A stretch of DNA of 64,000 nt, taken from NCBI RefSeq assembly GCF_000182565.1, contig NW_015971552.1:1-64000 (forward strand), in the 5' to 3' direction. Positions 20,319 to 32,351 of the stretch are shown here, piece after piece; the stretch's first letter is position 1; each line of letters starts with the position of its first letter. This DNA comes from Spizellomyces punctatus DAOM BR117 (lineage: Eukaryota; Chytridiomycota; Chytridiomycetes; Spizellomycetales; Spizellomycetaceae). The translations under genes and the position numbers were made by a program. The notes beneath the pieces are model-generated. The model did no database searches. It had not been told where the DNA came from and worked only from the letters and a program-made list of their open reading frames with translations.

Positions 20319-23300
20319 TCATTCTAAGCCTTGAAGCTCTTTTCGTGCCAAGTTTGCAATTTCGCGCCGTTCGGCAAGCCAAGCGCTAAAGTCTATCAAT
20401 TTGCTCGCTTTTTCCGCAATGTGAGCTACTCCCGTAATGGCGCTGTAGCCCTCCTTTTCCACTTTCTCCACTTCTCCTGCCAGATCAACTCCTTGCAGTC
20501 TTCCTTCCCAGCCAGCCCATATCTCCAGAAGATAATCCGCAAACACTATCAAATAGAAATACCTCACCAAGTAATTGCATCCGACCTCAAACAAATTCTG
20601 TCTCTTGGCGCTCTTCTCGCCAAGGGCTTCTATTCGCAACTTGTAGTCGTAAATGGCCCCTCGAAGATTTTGAATATGCTCACACGTATCAATGGCAATA
20701 TCCGTCAAGCGTTTGGCAAGCTTTCCATAAGACAGTACTGCAACAAGCTGCAGGATCATCTTATACTCTCCATTTTGATATCGCTGACGGATGACGTCAC
20801 TCTCTACGCTCGTCAACGGGATGTCTTCTGTTTCGTAGATCTGCCCAGGGTTCGAGATCAACGTGCTATTCCCAACGATCATTTCCATTAAGCAGGTGAT
20901 TATCATCCCAGTTGTTGTTCGGCCACGACTAGGTTCACCAAGTAAGAATTGGAACCTACGAACACCAAATATTGATGACGTACCCCATTTGGCAATTAAA
21001 CATTATGTCCGTGCTTTCTGTAACTCTGGTGAGGCGCTCCACTAGGCGATCAAACACGTCCGGAATCGGTGCTTGCTCATCCGTACTACACATAAGCAAC
21101 GACGGGAAAGGGATCTTAGTCGTTCGCTATGTAATGTCATCGTTGGAATGCTTACATGGGTAAACGTAGGTAGTCCACTCGATAACCCTCCTCTTGAATT
21201 GAGCGGTATACCTCTAACGGAGTTTGGACGTCTTCTTCTTTTACTGTTTCCCAAACAGGCTACACAGTATAATTAGTAAAGCCAGAAGGAGTTACTTGCG
21301 AATTGAATTTACACAACTGACCACAATCGAAAATCCTTGGCTGTCAGCCTCTTCTTCATGTAGTAGCATCCGCCCTCCGTATTTTTTAATCTCCGCAATA
21401 GCATCCAACTTCATCTGATATTCCATCATCTCCACGCGCTCGTGCGTTATACCGGTAGCCTCCAGGTTCTGACAAACGCATGTTAATCAAATGCTGGCCG
21501 GTATGATACAAACAGAGCGCGAACCTTCATAGGGTCTTGGAAAAGCCGTAAAACATAAGGTCTCCCTGTAATAATAACAGGCTTCAATTCCATCCGCGCT
21601 ACGCTGTTGCAAATTTTTGAAGTACCATTGATATACAAGACTGGTTCCTCTCGTAAACTTGTCCAGACCAATTGCCTTACGCCGTGAGGAGAGGCGCCCA
21701 CCTTGTGCAGCACAGTTCTTATAGCGGTCTTCGTTGGCATGCCGATCCCATACACTGCTGATGCGCGATCGGTGTCAGCGCCGAAGGCTTTCCCTTGCAT
21801 GCAAATGCCACGGACATTAGGAAGGGGTATTCGACGATAGTTCGGTGCACCTAGGTTGCCAAACATGAGCATTAGGTATCTGTACAGCACATCGTCTAAA
21901 TCATACCATCTATCCGCTCTGTTAAGGAAAGCTTCTGTGCCCCTGGAAACATGTCATACTAAGAGAGGTATCAGTATGCATTGACAGATCTGGAAGATCT
22001 GATTACCAAGACCGTACCTTCAAGATGGTATTCTTGCCCATTACCGCACCGTTCCGCTGACTAACTACCTCCAGGACTTCCGACGACAGTGCAAGCCCAT
22101 CCCCGGGGTCCATCTGCTCAACCGGGAGAATCGCATCCATACCATTCTCCAGTTCCATAGCCTGCTTCATTCCTTTGAATTCTGCATGAGAATCCAGCCA
22201 AAGAGTGAAACTCTCGAGTTCAACCCCGAAACCGGGCTCATTTTGATCCAAGTATGCCTTGAAAGCAATAAGAAGGAAATATCGTTTCAGGTTAAGCACA
22301 CCTTTTGCGATGGCGTTGGCTTTGGTTTGCTCGTCTGTGGCGTGCTCCGCCTTGAGTCTGAAATCAGATGAATCCGATGTCATTACCATTTGCGTTCACT
22401 GCGACCATAGAGAGAGACACAGATTTTACGCTACCTGAATTCCTCAATAGCGTCTCTCAGATTATATTGCTGGCCGCAGGCATCGATAAACTCATCTACT
22501 ACTCGCTTGCACTCTAAGCCGTTGCGAATCACTCGGAGCAGCGAGTGTATGATCGCATAGTTAAGGGGCGGTTTGACAGGAGTAGGAATTTCTGGCTTTA
22601 AACCTTTCAGCCAGTTCAACACGAGACACGCCACAACTAGCACCAACTGATTTTAACATCATCGCTTCGAGCGCAATACACTAGTGCACAAACAATACCT
22701 GTTCCAGTTGTCGATCGGCCCATGCCAATTTGGCAGTTCCTGGTGTTATGAATGAGGCTTTGGGGATCTCAACTGAATGAGTGACATTGAATAGCACTCA
22801 CACCACAAGCGCCGTATTTTTCGGATCAACTTCGCAGATGATTCTCCTCAGATCATCAAAGTCAGTGGTTCCAGGTGGAGTCTCGGCTGTGACGGGAACC
22901 CGCCAATAGGCGAATTCAATGTCCCTGTCCCGGTAATCTTCCTTGCCTTCGGCTTTTACTAATTCGAAGACCTCTTTAAGAGTCAGTACGTTCGAGGGAT
23001 GACAGTCCTCCCATTGCGCAACAACATCCCCGTTTGGCGTTTCGTTATGCAGAAGGATTTGATTCTCATATGTTTCAAGCTCGGACTGATGACAAAATAT
23101 TAGGGAACACAGAATTTCCTGAGAAATCTGGCAGGTTGATAGCATACCAATGTGTCCATTTTCAGTCGGGCTTCCATCAGCTCAAGGCGATTCGACGTTA
23201 TACCCGAATATGACTTTATGTTACGAAGAGTGACGTACTCGTCTCGAAGGACATAGGGTATGCCATTGATATATATGAGAGGCTCCTCCCGAAGATTTAT

Positions 23301-25671
23301 CCATATGATTTTTCTTGTGGATGGTGAGTCCTCCTCAAGAACATGCATAACGTTTTTGACACCTTGAATAGTTGGTTGAGCCACCCCGTAAACATTCAAA
23401 CCTGGCAGCTTCCTTCAATTTGCGGCTAAATTAGCACTATTGATAATGCAAAAAAGAAGGAACCACTGTGCTGGCTGCCGCATGAGCGATACCTGAAGTT
23501 AGCTGCTCCTTCAATGGTGTCTTGTGCCTCCTTCAACCAATGATCGACCTTAAGAATTGTGTGCGCGGCAAGAACTGTTCCCTTTCGTGACTGAACCGGC
23601 GAACGGGTGGGTTACTAGAGTACCAATGAGCTATCTAAAATGTCGTCAATCACCTTGATTACGTGCTTTTCCAACTCATACGCTGTTGGGCGCGTTTTGT
23701 CCCATCCTCTTCCTTTCTGAGCTTCCATGTCAGTCGATAGTAGTGAAAGATCCTCAATTGGTCTGAATAGCTGCAATCTTGGACCGTGTACCCGAAAATT
23801 CTCAAGCATCACGGATATCTCTTCAAACGTCGGTTAACGTCTACTTAGAGGGGGCTTGCCAAGGTTATGATTACCTGGTCGCATTTTCAGCCACTCAGTG
23901 AAAGACGGCTGATATCCCTTCAAGGAATGCTCGTCGATATACGAGCAAAACGCAAGGAGGAAGAAGTATCGCTCCAAACATCCTACTGCCTTTTGCAGTG
24001 ACGTCGGATCCCCATCGACAAAGTACTCAACTCGATGCATGAGCGTAACTTCCCGGAGATTGATCATAATATCACCTAAAGGCGTGTGTGAGGATCAAGA
24101 TCGTCGTAACAAGGAAGCGGGCTGCACATTACATCTGTCAATAACTTCATCCAGCAATTTCTTGTTGTGAGGACCGTGTGAAATCACACTCGCTAGCTGT
24201 GAGATGCATTGGTAGTTTCCCAGAATAGCATTTTTGAGATCTGCAATTAGTGGACCCCGGGCAAGGACCCAATCAAGGGCCGAACCCGGATGCTGTTTCG
24301 CCGAAAGACCTAGTAGCATATATAAGAGACCGTTCCCTATGAAATCCGAAAAGAAAATCGATATCACCTTTTTCCAGGACATACATCATCCGAAGCATTG
24401 CTTTATTCTGCGCTGTAGCTTCTTCCAAGCTAAGCAGATTAGCTTGCGACCCGAGGTTTTGGGTCACCGGAATCGGGTCTTCCTCTCTTCTGGCAATGAG
24501 CTGGGCGCGCCGGATCAGGATGGCCAATACCATGGCAAACGTTGCTAATCCATCGGTTACCCCATAATCGGTGTACATCAGTTGGCCTGCTCATAAGACT
24601 TACTCCGTCCGACACCCATTCCACAATTGAAAATCAGCGCATCCTCTTTGACGGTGTCTTTGATAGCCTGTACGTACTCGTCTATGTACCTGTCTTCTGG
24701 AGCTTGTTCAGGACTTACAGGAATGCGGAAGTATTTGATGCGGAAGCCCGAAGTAACAAATGATTCAAAAACTTCGCGGGATGTTTGGATATGGTCAATG
24801 GCCATCCAAGTCGGTACTACACGACCAGGTTCTGTGCACGGAACGTGAGTCTGCTTGAACGCTCCAGATGTATACCGGTAATGCGTACCCAACTCGTCAT
24901 GAACCAGGAGCAGCCCTCCGAACCTGGCGGTTTCCTTTTCGATATCCTCCTTCAATCGCGACTCCATTTGCTCAAGTCTAGTTGCGCTGATCCCTTGCAC
25001 AAACCTTATGTTCGTGAGGGGATGCTCGATATCTCGGATTACGAAAGGCTTTCTATTCAGATAGATGATTGGTTCCTCCCTTGAAGAGAACCAGCGGAGT
25101 TGGCTTGTCCCTTGCGACGTCGGGCCGCATCCCAGCAACGTAAGAATGGTGCGAATCCTGTAGGTGGTGTGCAAATGTGACTGCCATCCCTTTGATGTTG
25201 CGTGTAGGCCACACTTTTACCCTGGAATTGTCGGTTGCGCTACCCCAAAGATATTGAGGTCGGCAGAACGGAAGTTTGGGGCGCCCTGAAGATGAAAGTC
25301 GAGTCGAGGGTTCAACCCTGTACAGGTCGACAATGGCGACGAGCACGTTAAGGTTTTTTCGTTCCAACACCACCGTTCAGTCAAACTCACCAGTGTCAAA
25401 GTGGTCACTTTTCAGAATGGTCTGCCGGCAAAGCACGGACCCTGTTGTTGCAAGGTCGAAAAGTCAACATAAACCGTTGGCCATTGTGGAAGTGCGCCCG
25501 CCCGTCACCATTGCGATTTTTGACTACAGAGTTTACAGAGTGTAGTAATTCCGCCGGGTCATTTATCACGGGAACAGAATGGGCTGGAGACAAGTCTGCA
25601 GAGGCCGGCCGCAGAGACGGCTTCCTTGGGGTTTTCGCCGTAAGGGCGTGAGGATGGGTTAAGGTGGCCAT
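20319..25671 (-). CDS. Paladin-like protein with three tandem PTP/phytase-like phosphatase modules
   Basis: A heavily spliced gene reading from ATG 25671 (MATLTHPHALTA; the open frame upstream starts only with TTG) to TAG at 20319. Three related modules follow one another. Each has a GAPNFR or GAPNYR segment, a YGVAQPT- or YGIGMPT-type motif, an LREEP(I/L/V)xYINGxPYVLR-type block and a CX5R active site restored by splicing. Module 1 has CGMGVGRTTF (about 24,600-24,650), module 2 has CQIGMGRSTTG (about 22,710) and module 3 has CQMGRGRTTTG (about 20,905-20,985). All three Cys/Arg pairs are intact. Helical regions rich in YFFLLAF or YFLLIAF repeat after each active site. Paladin-family proteins are cysteine phosphatases implicated in phosphoinositide or inositol-phosphate metabolism; the substrate here is unknown. 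Exact exon borders were followed by eye and several remain approximate. Confidence 0.86.
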
Positions 25672-26139
25672 GGTGGTTGGTGATCGTCGTCGAGCGGACG
25701 CGTCAGACTCTGCCGCGTCACTTTCTCTCAACTACTGCATACTTGCAAATCACACATTTTCCAACAAAATCTGGCAAGAAGTATAGACCTGACAAGGCCC
25801 AAAACAGCGTTCCCACCCAATTAACAAGAATTGAATTATGCAAAGGAAACGAATACAAAAATACTGACCTGCACTGTTCCCAAGACAGCATATGCTATGG
25901 ATTGACTTTCTATCTCCGCGCATTGCACTTTTTCAGTTGGCGTTGTGATGATTGCGCTATTACATTGCTGTGCTGTGCAGCTGCTGTTCTATCGTTATTC
26001 TTGATATCTTTTATTCTTTTGATCAGTTGGAAGGATCGGCTTACATACACATAAAGCACAGTCACTGTCGTGCATTGGCATAGTGTTGAACTGACGAACG
26101 TTGGCAAGCCTTTCTACTCGTGGTCGCCTGGTCCGCATC
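25672..26139. promoter_or_regulatory. Divergent promoter, paladin-like / SLC30A9-like genes
   Basis: About 470 bp between the two start codons. It is the only space for the 5' regulatory sequences of both genes. No specific motif is recognised. Confidence 0.4.
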
Positions 26140-28379
26140 ATGCTGCAGTGTTTGCTCAGGTCCCACTCTGGCTTTTCACACATATTCCGCTGTCACCGAT
26201 GGTCTACCACATCCACATCCAGTCGCTTACCGTACGGATCGGTTAGCATCTCCCGTCGCTGCACTCGCACCCTCGAAACCCCCATCCCAGGCCGTTTTAT
26301 CCACTGTGCAAAGCGAAATGAAGGACGCAACGACGTTTCAAAGGGACCGACTGCAGCAGGTAGAGACCGACGGACGGGTAGCATGTGTCAGATACTCGCG
26401 TCAATCCTTTTCGTAACTGTGTTCCCTTGTCTCGAACGTGGCAGATATTGGCGAATACAAAAGTCAAGTCCGTCAATTGAAACGAGAAGTGACTGAAGGT
26501 ATAGTTGCCCGGCATGTGGCTTGTTGGGTCATCATCATAATAATGGTGCGGTATGCTATATCTTGTCACTCCCCAGTGAAATCGAAAATAAATCGAAAGA
26601 AGACTCTACAAGGTTCACAAAAGGTGGTAGGCCTTGCTATGATGAGGTGAGTGATTTGCAGATCTTGTCAGCCGTTTGATGTGAAATCCGAATATTGAAA
26701 ACGCGCATTTGTTAGCAACATTGCCTTATTCTCTGGCAAGTTGTACGCAGCCATACAGTCGGGATCGGCGTCAATGTTTTCAGAGTGAGTGGTGACGTGC
26801 ATCAGCCCTAGATCGCACCATAAACTGTAATATTTGCATATGTGTTCAGAGCATTACATTCCCTTGCAGATGGTGAGTACAAGATCTGATGAAGTTGCCA
26901 ATGTCTGAATGTCTTCTAAGTTCTTCTTGTATTGGTGCACAGCTTTGAACGAGAGGTGAGGACCACATCGTACATGGGTGAATTTCACGAGATCTTATGA
27001 TTTTATATAACCCTAGCCTGCTTATGTGGGGTAGGGAATCCTCTTGGATCCTCGATAATGGCTTTGAGTAACTCCTTTGTCCTCGCATATCACAGGAATA
27101 TGGCGATCGTTACGAGAACCAGGTATGGGTGAATGTTACTTGTAATGTAAAATTGGATACATTATGCTTAGTATCGGAACAGATCCTCAACATCCATACG
27201 GCTTCACTGCTGAGCGCTACGCATGGGCGCTTGTGAGCGGCGTCGGTCTGTGCCCCCTCGTTTGCAAATGCGCGGATGAGTGATATCTTACACGATTTGG
27301 AACGGCAGGCGTCTTCTTTTTAGGTGGAGGGGTGTCCATTTATCATGGCATAAGCGGCCTCATGGCAGCTCACCACGCCCTTGGGGATGTTACCTCCTCT
27401 TGGATCGTCCTGGGCGCGTCGCTTTTGTTTGAAGGAGGTATGCATCTAAAGTGAAGTAATGAGGGTTACAGATGAGTTTATCTTTCCCGATAGGCACAAT
27501 GACTTATGCCTGGCGACATATATCAAAGAGCGCAGAAGCAGCAGGTGTCAGCGTTCTGGAGTATTTGCGACGAGGGGCAGATCCAACCGCCGTACAGGTG
27601 TTTATGGAGGTATAAATGTCATATTGCACCAGCCATTCCGTGCTTCTGTATTCAAAAATATCCCTTTCTGTAGGATTGCGCGGCGGTTGCAGGAGTGGTT
27701 GTGGCGGGATCCTGCTTAACGCTATCAAAACTGTTGAACCTTCCTGTGATTGATTCGATCGGATCGATTACCATCGGGATATTACTGAGTTGCGTTGCAA
27801 CATTTTTGATAAGAAGAAATATAGCCGGACTTGTAGAGACCAGCATGCCGGCACACCGGCAAGCAGAGATCGTTCGCGAGTTGGAGAGTGATCCCGTCGT
27901 CAGGTGAGCTACGTTCATTAGACATCGATAACATACATCCGAGATTTTGATTCGATGCCCGGCAGCTCCGTACAAGACATAAAATCAACTGCCCTCGGTC
28001 CCGAATGGGCGCGCTTCAAGGGTAAATATTTGTCCGTCGAGGTGCATTCTATTGCGGAACGCGATGTCATTGACTGGCTGTGCAGCCGAAATCCTCTTCA
28101 ATGGAGAAGAGGTGACTCGCAGATACATCACTCGGAATCCAGAGCTATTTGCCATGGAATATGAACAACTCAAGAAGCTGAAAACAAGAGAGGAAGTGGA
28201 AGTTTGGCTTGAGAGACAGGGAGGTAGAGTCGTATCCACGTTGGGGAGCGAAGTAGACAGGCTAGAGTTCAACATAATGGTGAGTTGCATCCCAAAATTA
28301 GTTTGGCATGATTCCAATGTTTAACCATATTTTAAAGACCAAGAGACCGGAAGTGAAGCATATCGATTTAGAAATGTAA
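26140..28379 (+). CDS. Mitochondrial SLC30A9-like cation diffusion facilitator
   Basis: Fifteen exons can be followed from ATG 26140 to TAA 28377-28379 with consistent phase, giving 439 residues. The N-terminus (MLQCLLRSHSGFSHIF..) is Ser/Arg-rich without acids, as in a mitochondrial targeting sequence. CDF-family features appear in order: SGSASMFSEALHSLADALNE, then LLMWGIWRSLREPDPQHPYGF, ERYAWALVSGVGVFFLGGGV, SIYHGI, a DCAAVAGVVVAG helix, and VIDSIGSITIGILLS. The C-terminal part has PAHRQAEIVRELESDP and ALGPEWARFKAEI, as in the human ZnT9/SLC30A9 branch. Two neighbouring micro-exons of 13 bp (26943-26955) and 14 bp (27017-27030) are needed to complete the second helix. ZnT9 exports Zn2+ from mitochondria in animals; the same role here is inferred. 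The His/Asp positions of transmembrane metal sites (HSLAD) are present. Confidence 0.9.
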
Positions 28380-28662
28380 GACGGACTGGGGTAGTCGCGA
28401 CACCTCTTTTAATTCAGAACTGACTTTCATGACATTGTTACAGTTTGTAGTCAAATTGCTTAAATGCAAAAGGGCGATACAGTGGTATGGATATCATCCG
28501 AAGGCCAAGGACCCGACCACGCGATCAGCCACGCGCAAACTGCGGTCTGAATTCAATCATTTTGGCATTTGTACATATTTTTGTGTAATAGATGCATGGA
28601 CGTAATGCACATCGAGTTGTGATTATTTGGTTGATGCTTGCTAGAATTTTGTACACATGACC

Positions 28663-30544
28663 CTATCCGGGATCTCTGTCGGTGTGTGGCGATGATGGAC
28701 GTCTGTCTGAGTAATGTCGACCGCCATCTTTATATGGTCCTCTCTGCTCATATGGTCCTCGCCCGAACCGAGGATGCATGCCAGGTTCCATAGGAAAATA
28801 AGGTCTACAGATAGCGATGTGACCGGGATATGTTTAGATATTTCAGGCGCACGAATGTAACTGAATCAGGCCTTCTCACCTATCGCCCCGCATGCCGCTT
28901 CGGCCGCTGGGCCTACCAGGCATCGGACCTCTTGGTCCGAATGGATCATATCCCGCTCCTGGCATGACGTCAGGAGGCATAAACGGTGGGGGCATATGTC
29001 CGTACGGATCCTGTAATACCACATAAATCAGTTTCCGGTAGTTCCACCCTCAACGCGCATACGCACCGGTCCCCCAAACATTCCCATAGGTGGCGGCCCT
29101 GCAATATATTAGGTAAGGGCCACGATCACGTCCCGCCACACCAGACATTGGACCAAACTCTCTTACCATTGAAATCTGGAGCGCCATATCCGTTCCCATG
29201 ATACCGCATGTCACGTATGCCATCTGGCACTGGTCTATGATGGTGGCGAAGCTCAGGTTGATGATTACTGATGGAACGTCATATTTGATATACCTATCCA
29301 ATCCTGGTTCAATTGGTGTGATTTCAATCACTTCCTCGTCCTCCCTCATCCGCTTTCCTGCATGGATATTCAGCTAGGCAGCCCGCATCGGACATTAAAA
29401 GCAAACTCAGAACGCGGACCTGGTCGCAACTCTTGGCCGGGTCGATGCACTCCCGGGTGGTACGGTGGCATGAACGCTTGCATGTCGGCGGTGTACTCAA
29501 CTGTGTTCTGTTGTCTTGCGGCTGATCCCTGCTGTCGACGGGACGACGAGGTTAGAAGGCTCAAAAGACTGTCAAAAGACATATGCCGCGCCTCACCTGC
29601 GTTTGGTCTTCCCTGGTACCCTTCTGTTTTGCACAATAGGCTTTCCACGTTTGTTCATTGAATCCGTAATTGAAATAGTCGGTAATATCTGCACCTGGCT
29701 TTCTCCAGGGCTTATCCTCAAACGCATCGATGTCCACATCAAATATATCCTGGCCCTCGAATTGGCCAACAGCATCAATATCAACAACTGCTTTGACAAC
29801 AACTGGAGGTGGGGCTGGTGGTGCGACGGTGCCGTCTACGCAACAAGTGAAAACAAATAAGGGTTATTTGCCCCCAAGGGTGAGGACATTCACACCGTAC
29901 CTTGTCGGGGTATTGGCAGACCAACGACCCTTACGGCGGATCGTGTAATAGGACTTGGCCTATGGCGTTTTATCAGCACAGTCATTTCTCGTACAGCTCA
30001 AAAAAAATCCAGACAGCTTACTTTTCTACGGTTGTGCCATTCACCTGGTTTACTTGCGCCGGTGGAGCTGGCACTGTACTGGCCGGTGTGCTGGAGCTGG
30101 GAGCCGCGGTATCGAGGACGATTTCTATATCCTATCCCAAGACTGGGCTTTAATGCCAACATATCATAAAATGCTTAGAGACGATATGAGATACATCGTC
30201 GCTATCGTCATCCTCGTATTCGTCTTCTTCCCCCACTGCTGTCAACTGTTATGTTACTTGCTCCGCATAAACCGCTGCACGCAAAGAAGCACATACCATT
30301 CCGAACCCTCGTCTCTGCGCTTGAGTTCGCACCGATATCATATACTTCGTCATCCTCTGGGGGCTCATAAGGAACGTCGTCTTCTTCTTCACTGACTGGC
30401 TCAACCAAGCTCTGCTGGGGTTGCTCTAGAAGACGGGAAAGCATTCAAATTGACTCCACAGGAGCAGTTACGTGACGCTCAGGACTAACTCTGCACATCA
30501 GCTGTGGCCGACTCTCCGAATAGAAATTCATCTAGTTCGTCCAT
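28663..30544 (-). CDS. FIP1: FIP1, pre-mRNA 3'-end processing (polyadenylation) factor
   Basis: A spliced gene from ATG 30544 ([18 protein letters not shown]) to TAG at 28663. The N-terminal part is acidic ([16 protein letters not shown]). A Pro/Ala-rich linker leads to the diagnostic Fip1 domain, seen between about 29,600 and 29,770: [20 protein letters not shown] followed by [20 protein letters not shown]. The C-terminal exons (28663-28990 region) encode low-complexity Pro/Gly/Met/Arg-rich sequence ([20 protein letters not shown], then RG- and RP-rich stretches). Such a C-terminus is usual for Fip1 proteins of animals and many fungi. Fip1 bridges poly(A) polymerase to the cleavage and polyadenylation factor and is nuclear. 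Splice sites in the 28,800-29,600 part are approximate. Confidence 0.9.
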
Positions 30545-30768
30545 GTCGAGGCGGTTATCCGAGATCAAAGAAACCCAAGTTGTCAGTGAATTCATCTTCT
30601 TGTCCACGTGACACATTATGACCTCTTATTCAAAATTGAAGTTATTCAAGGTCTATTGCTTTGAGTTTATGCCATGTAAATCATCACTATAATATACAAT
30701 CACCAAGACGCAGTCAATCGTCTTAACAGATTTGTTCACAGGCTATCAAACCACTATCAACTATATGC

Positions 30769-32351
30769 TTATGACGACGTAGTATCCCGGAGAGGGCGAT
30801 GGAGAGGCTCGACTGCTTGCGGCCACCAATCTGGGGCAAAAGGTCGCACCTTCAAGCCAGTTTCAGAGACCAAACTCGCTGGAGCGTCTCCATGTTCGCT
30901 TGGCTTATTACCCTCAATGTTCATGGTCACATTCTCCAAACGCATCAGAGCCAATCCAACATTATATATCCCCGAGCAAACCTTCCCTACCCCACCTGCA
31001 GCGCGCCTCCTAGCAGGTCGTACTGGCTCTGGTCCCCCATTGATTGTGATATCTGTGTTGGGAAGAGGAAGAGGGTTGGAAAAGCTTCTTTCAACATGGA
31101 TAGATGAAGGCGGGCTACAGAAAATCTGCATTAGTATGACTATCGCATATACAGTAGCCAAGTCAAATCAAAGACTAACTTGTCACTATCCTGGTAAAAC
31201 TGTACCGGTACAATGCGTTTACGTGTTACACCGGTATGGTACGTCCGTATTGTCAGCTCTTGACCCAAATAACAACCTTTGCGGAAGTCCACTAAAATGA
31301 CGACACACCGACTCGTATGAGCGTCGCGCTAGAGAAGTGGGTCATACCGAGTTTACCTCCAGACAGAAGATCTAAATTTGATTCTAGGGGAAGTGATACA
31401 CCAGAAAAGAAGTCATCTGCGCCTTCGGGTATCCCATATAGTATACGTCTGACGGTGTATTCATCGAGCGATGTCTCAGTAAAACTAGACGGTAATGGCA
31501 CTGCTATGTATGTTAGTTCTAATAGATACTCCTCGAGGAACGCGGTAGATACTCACTCAGTCCATCTCCCTCTACCACAACCCTCAACCCGAGCTCTGGA
31601 TGACGCGGGTCCTTGCAACCCATATCACAGAATCTCTCTTTGGGCAACACGCTCCCAATGGGCATATGCTTCCCTGCCGCGCCACTAACTGTTGGGACGT
31701 AATTTCCCCAAAGAAGTGACGCCGTGGGGCCCCAAACCTGATACGCACGGTATCTCGCGCTTTCGTCAGATATCGAGAGCTTTGCACGTAGCTTGTACCG
31801 CTTGAGGTGCGCCAGCATGGCCGAAGTGTGACGAGCGTCATGCTCAATGATATAGCATGGATGAGGGAAACTATCGCCCTTATTTTTGGGGTAAATGAAG
31901 GCGTCATATAAGATCCTACCCTATATAACTAGTGTAAGTGGACGCCAACCTGCTCCTGTTAGTTTCAACTAGACTTACCTGTGCTGACAAAAAAGCGCAA
32001 AAAATACCGTCGCCCCCTCTTTCCACCTTTGATATTTGGTTTGTTACCAAACCTTGCAAAAACTTTGCTGCATCTGGACCATCTAACTGGAGAAACCCAC
32101 GGTTGCTCAAGCATGCAAACTGGTCAGCGCTGTTGGAATTACGAAGATAATCCCGATAAGAGGATGTAGACAGCGTGCAAACTGCATGCTTTTGCCTTGG
32201 AAGTGTGAGTTTAGGGCTTCGGGACACGAGCAACAATGGAATGACTGTCAAACATGAGAATGAGATATTGCTGGTTGGCAAAATTGCGGTTTCAATGCTC
32301 ACCACGACTCTGGCGTTCCCGAAGACAACGGGAGAAACTTGACGTGATCAT
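30769..32351 (-). CDS. IBA57: IBA57/CAF17-like mitochondrial iron-sulfur cluster assembly protein
   Basis: A spliced gene. The first exon starts at ATG 32351 ([16 protein letters not shown]) and joins, through an intron with donor GTGAGC and acceptor TTTGACAG, to [13 protein letters not shown]. This restores an Arg/Ser-rich mitochondrial presequence; without this exon the frame would start only at GTG. The folate-binding GcvT-like fold is seen as [36 protein letters not shown], a Rossmann-like middle part and, near 31,200-31,290, the signature [20 protein letters not shown], with the conserved KGCYxGQE. IBA57 acts with ISCA1/ISCA2 in making mitochondrial [4Fe-4S] clusters. The intact Cys of KGCYxGQE supports function. 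The C-terminal region from 31,120 to 30,769 is longer and richer in Arg/Pro than in yeast (from memory). Confidence 0.88.

Noticed and set aside
25672-25731. 20-codon upstream extension of the paladin-like gene
   Set aside because: It begins with TTG, not ATG.
26120-26416. 98-codon plus-strand frame at the start of the SLC30A9-like gene
   Set aside because: Its phase does not join to the next exon (IGEYKSQV). The frame from ATG 26140 does and gives a mitochondrial presequence.
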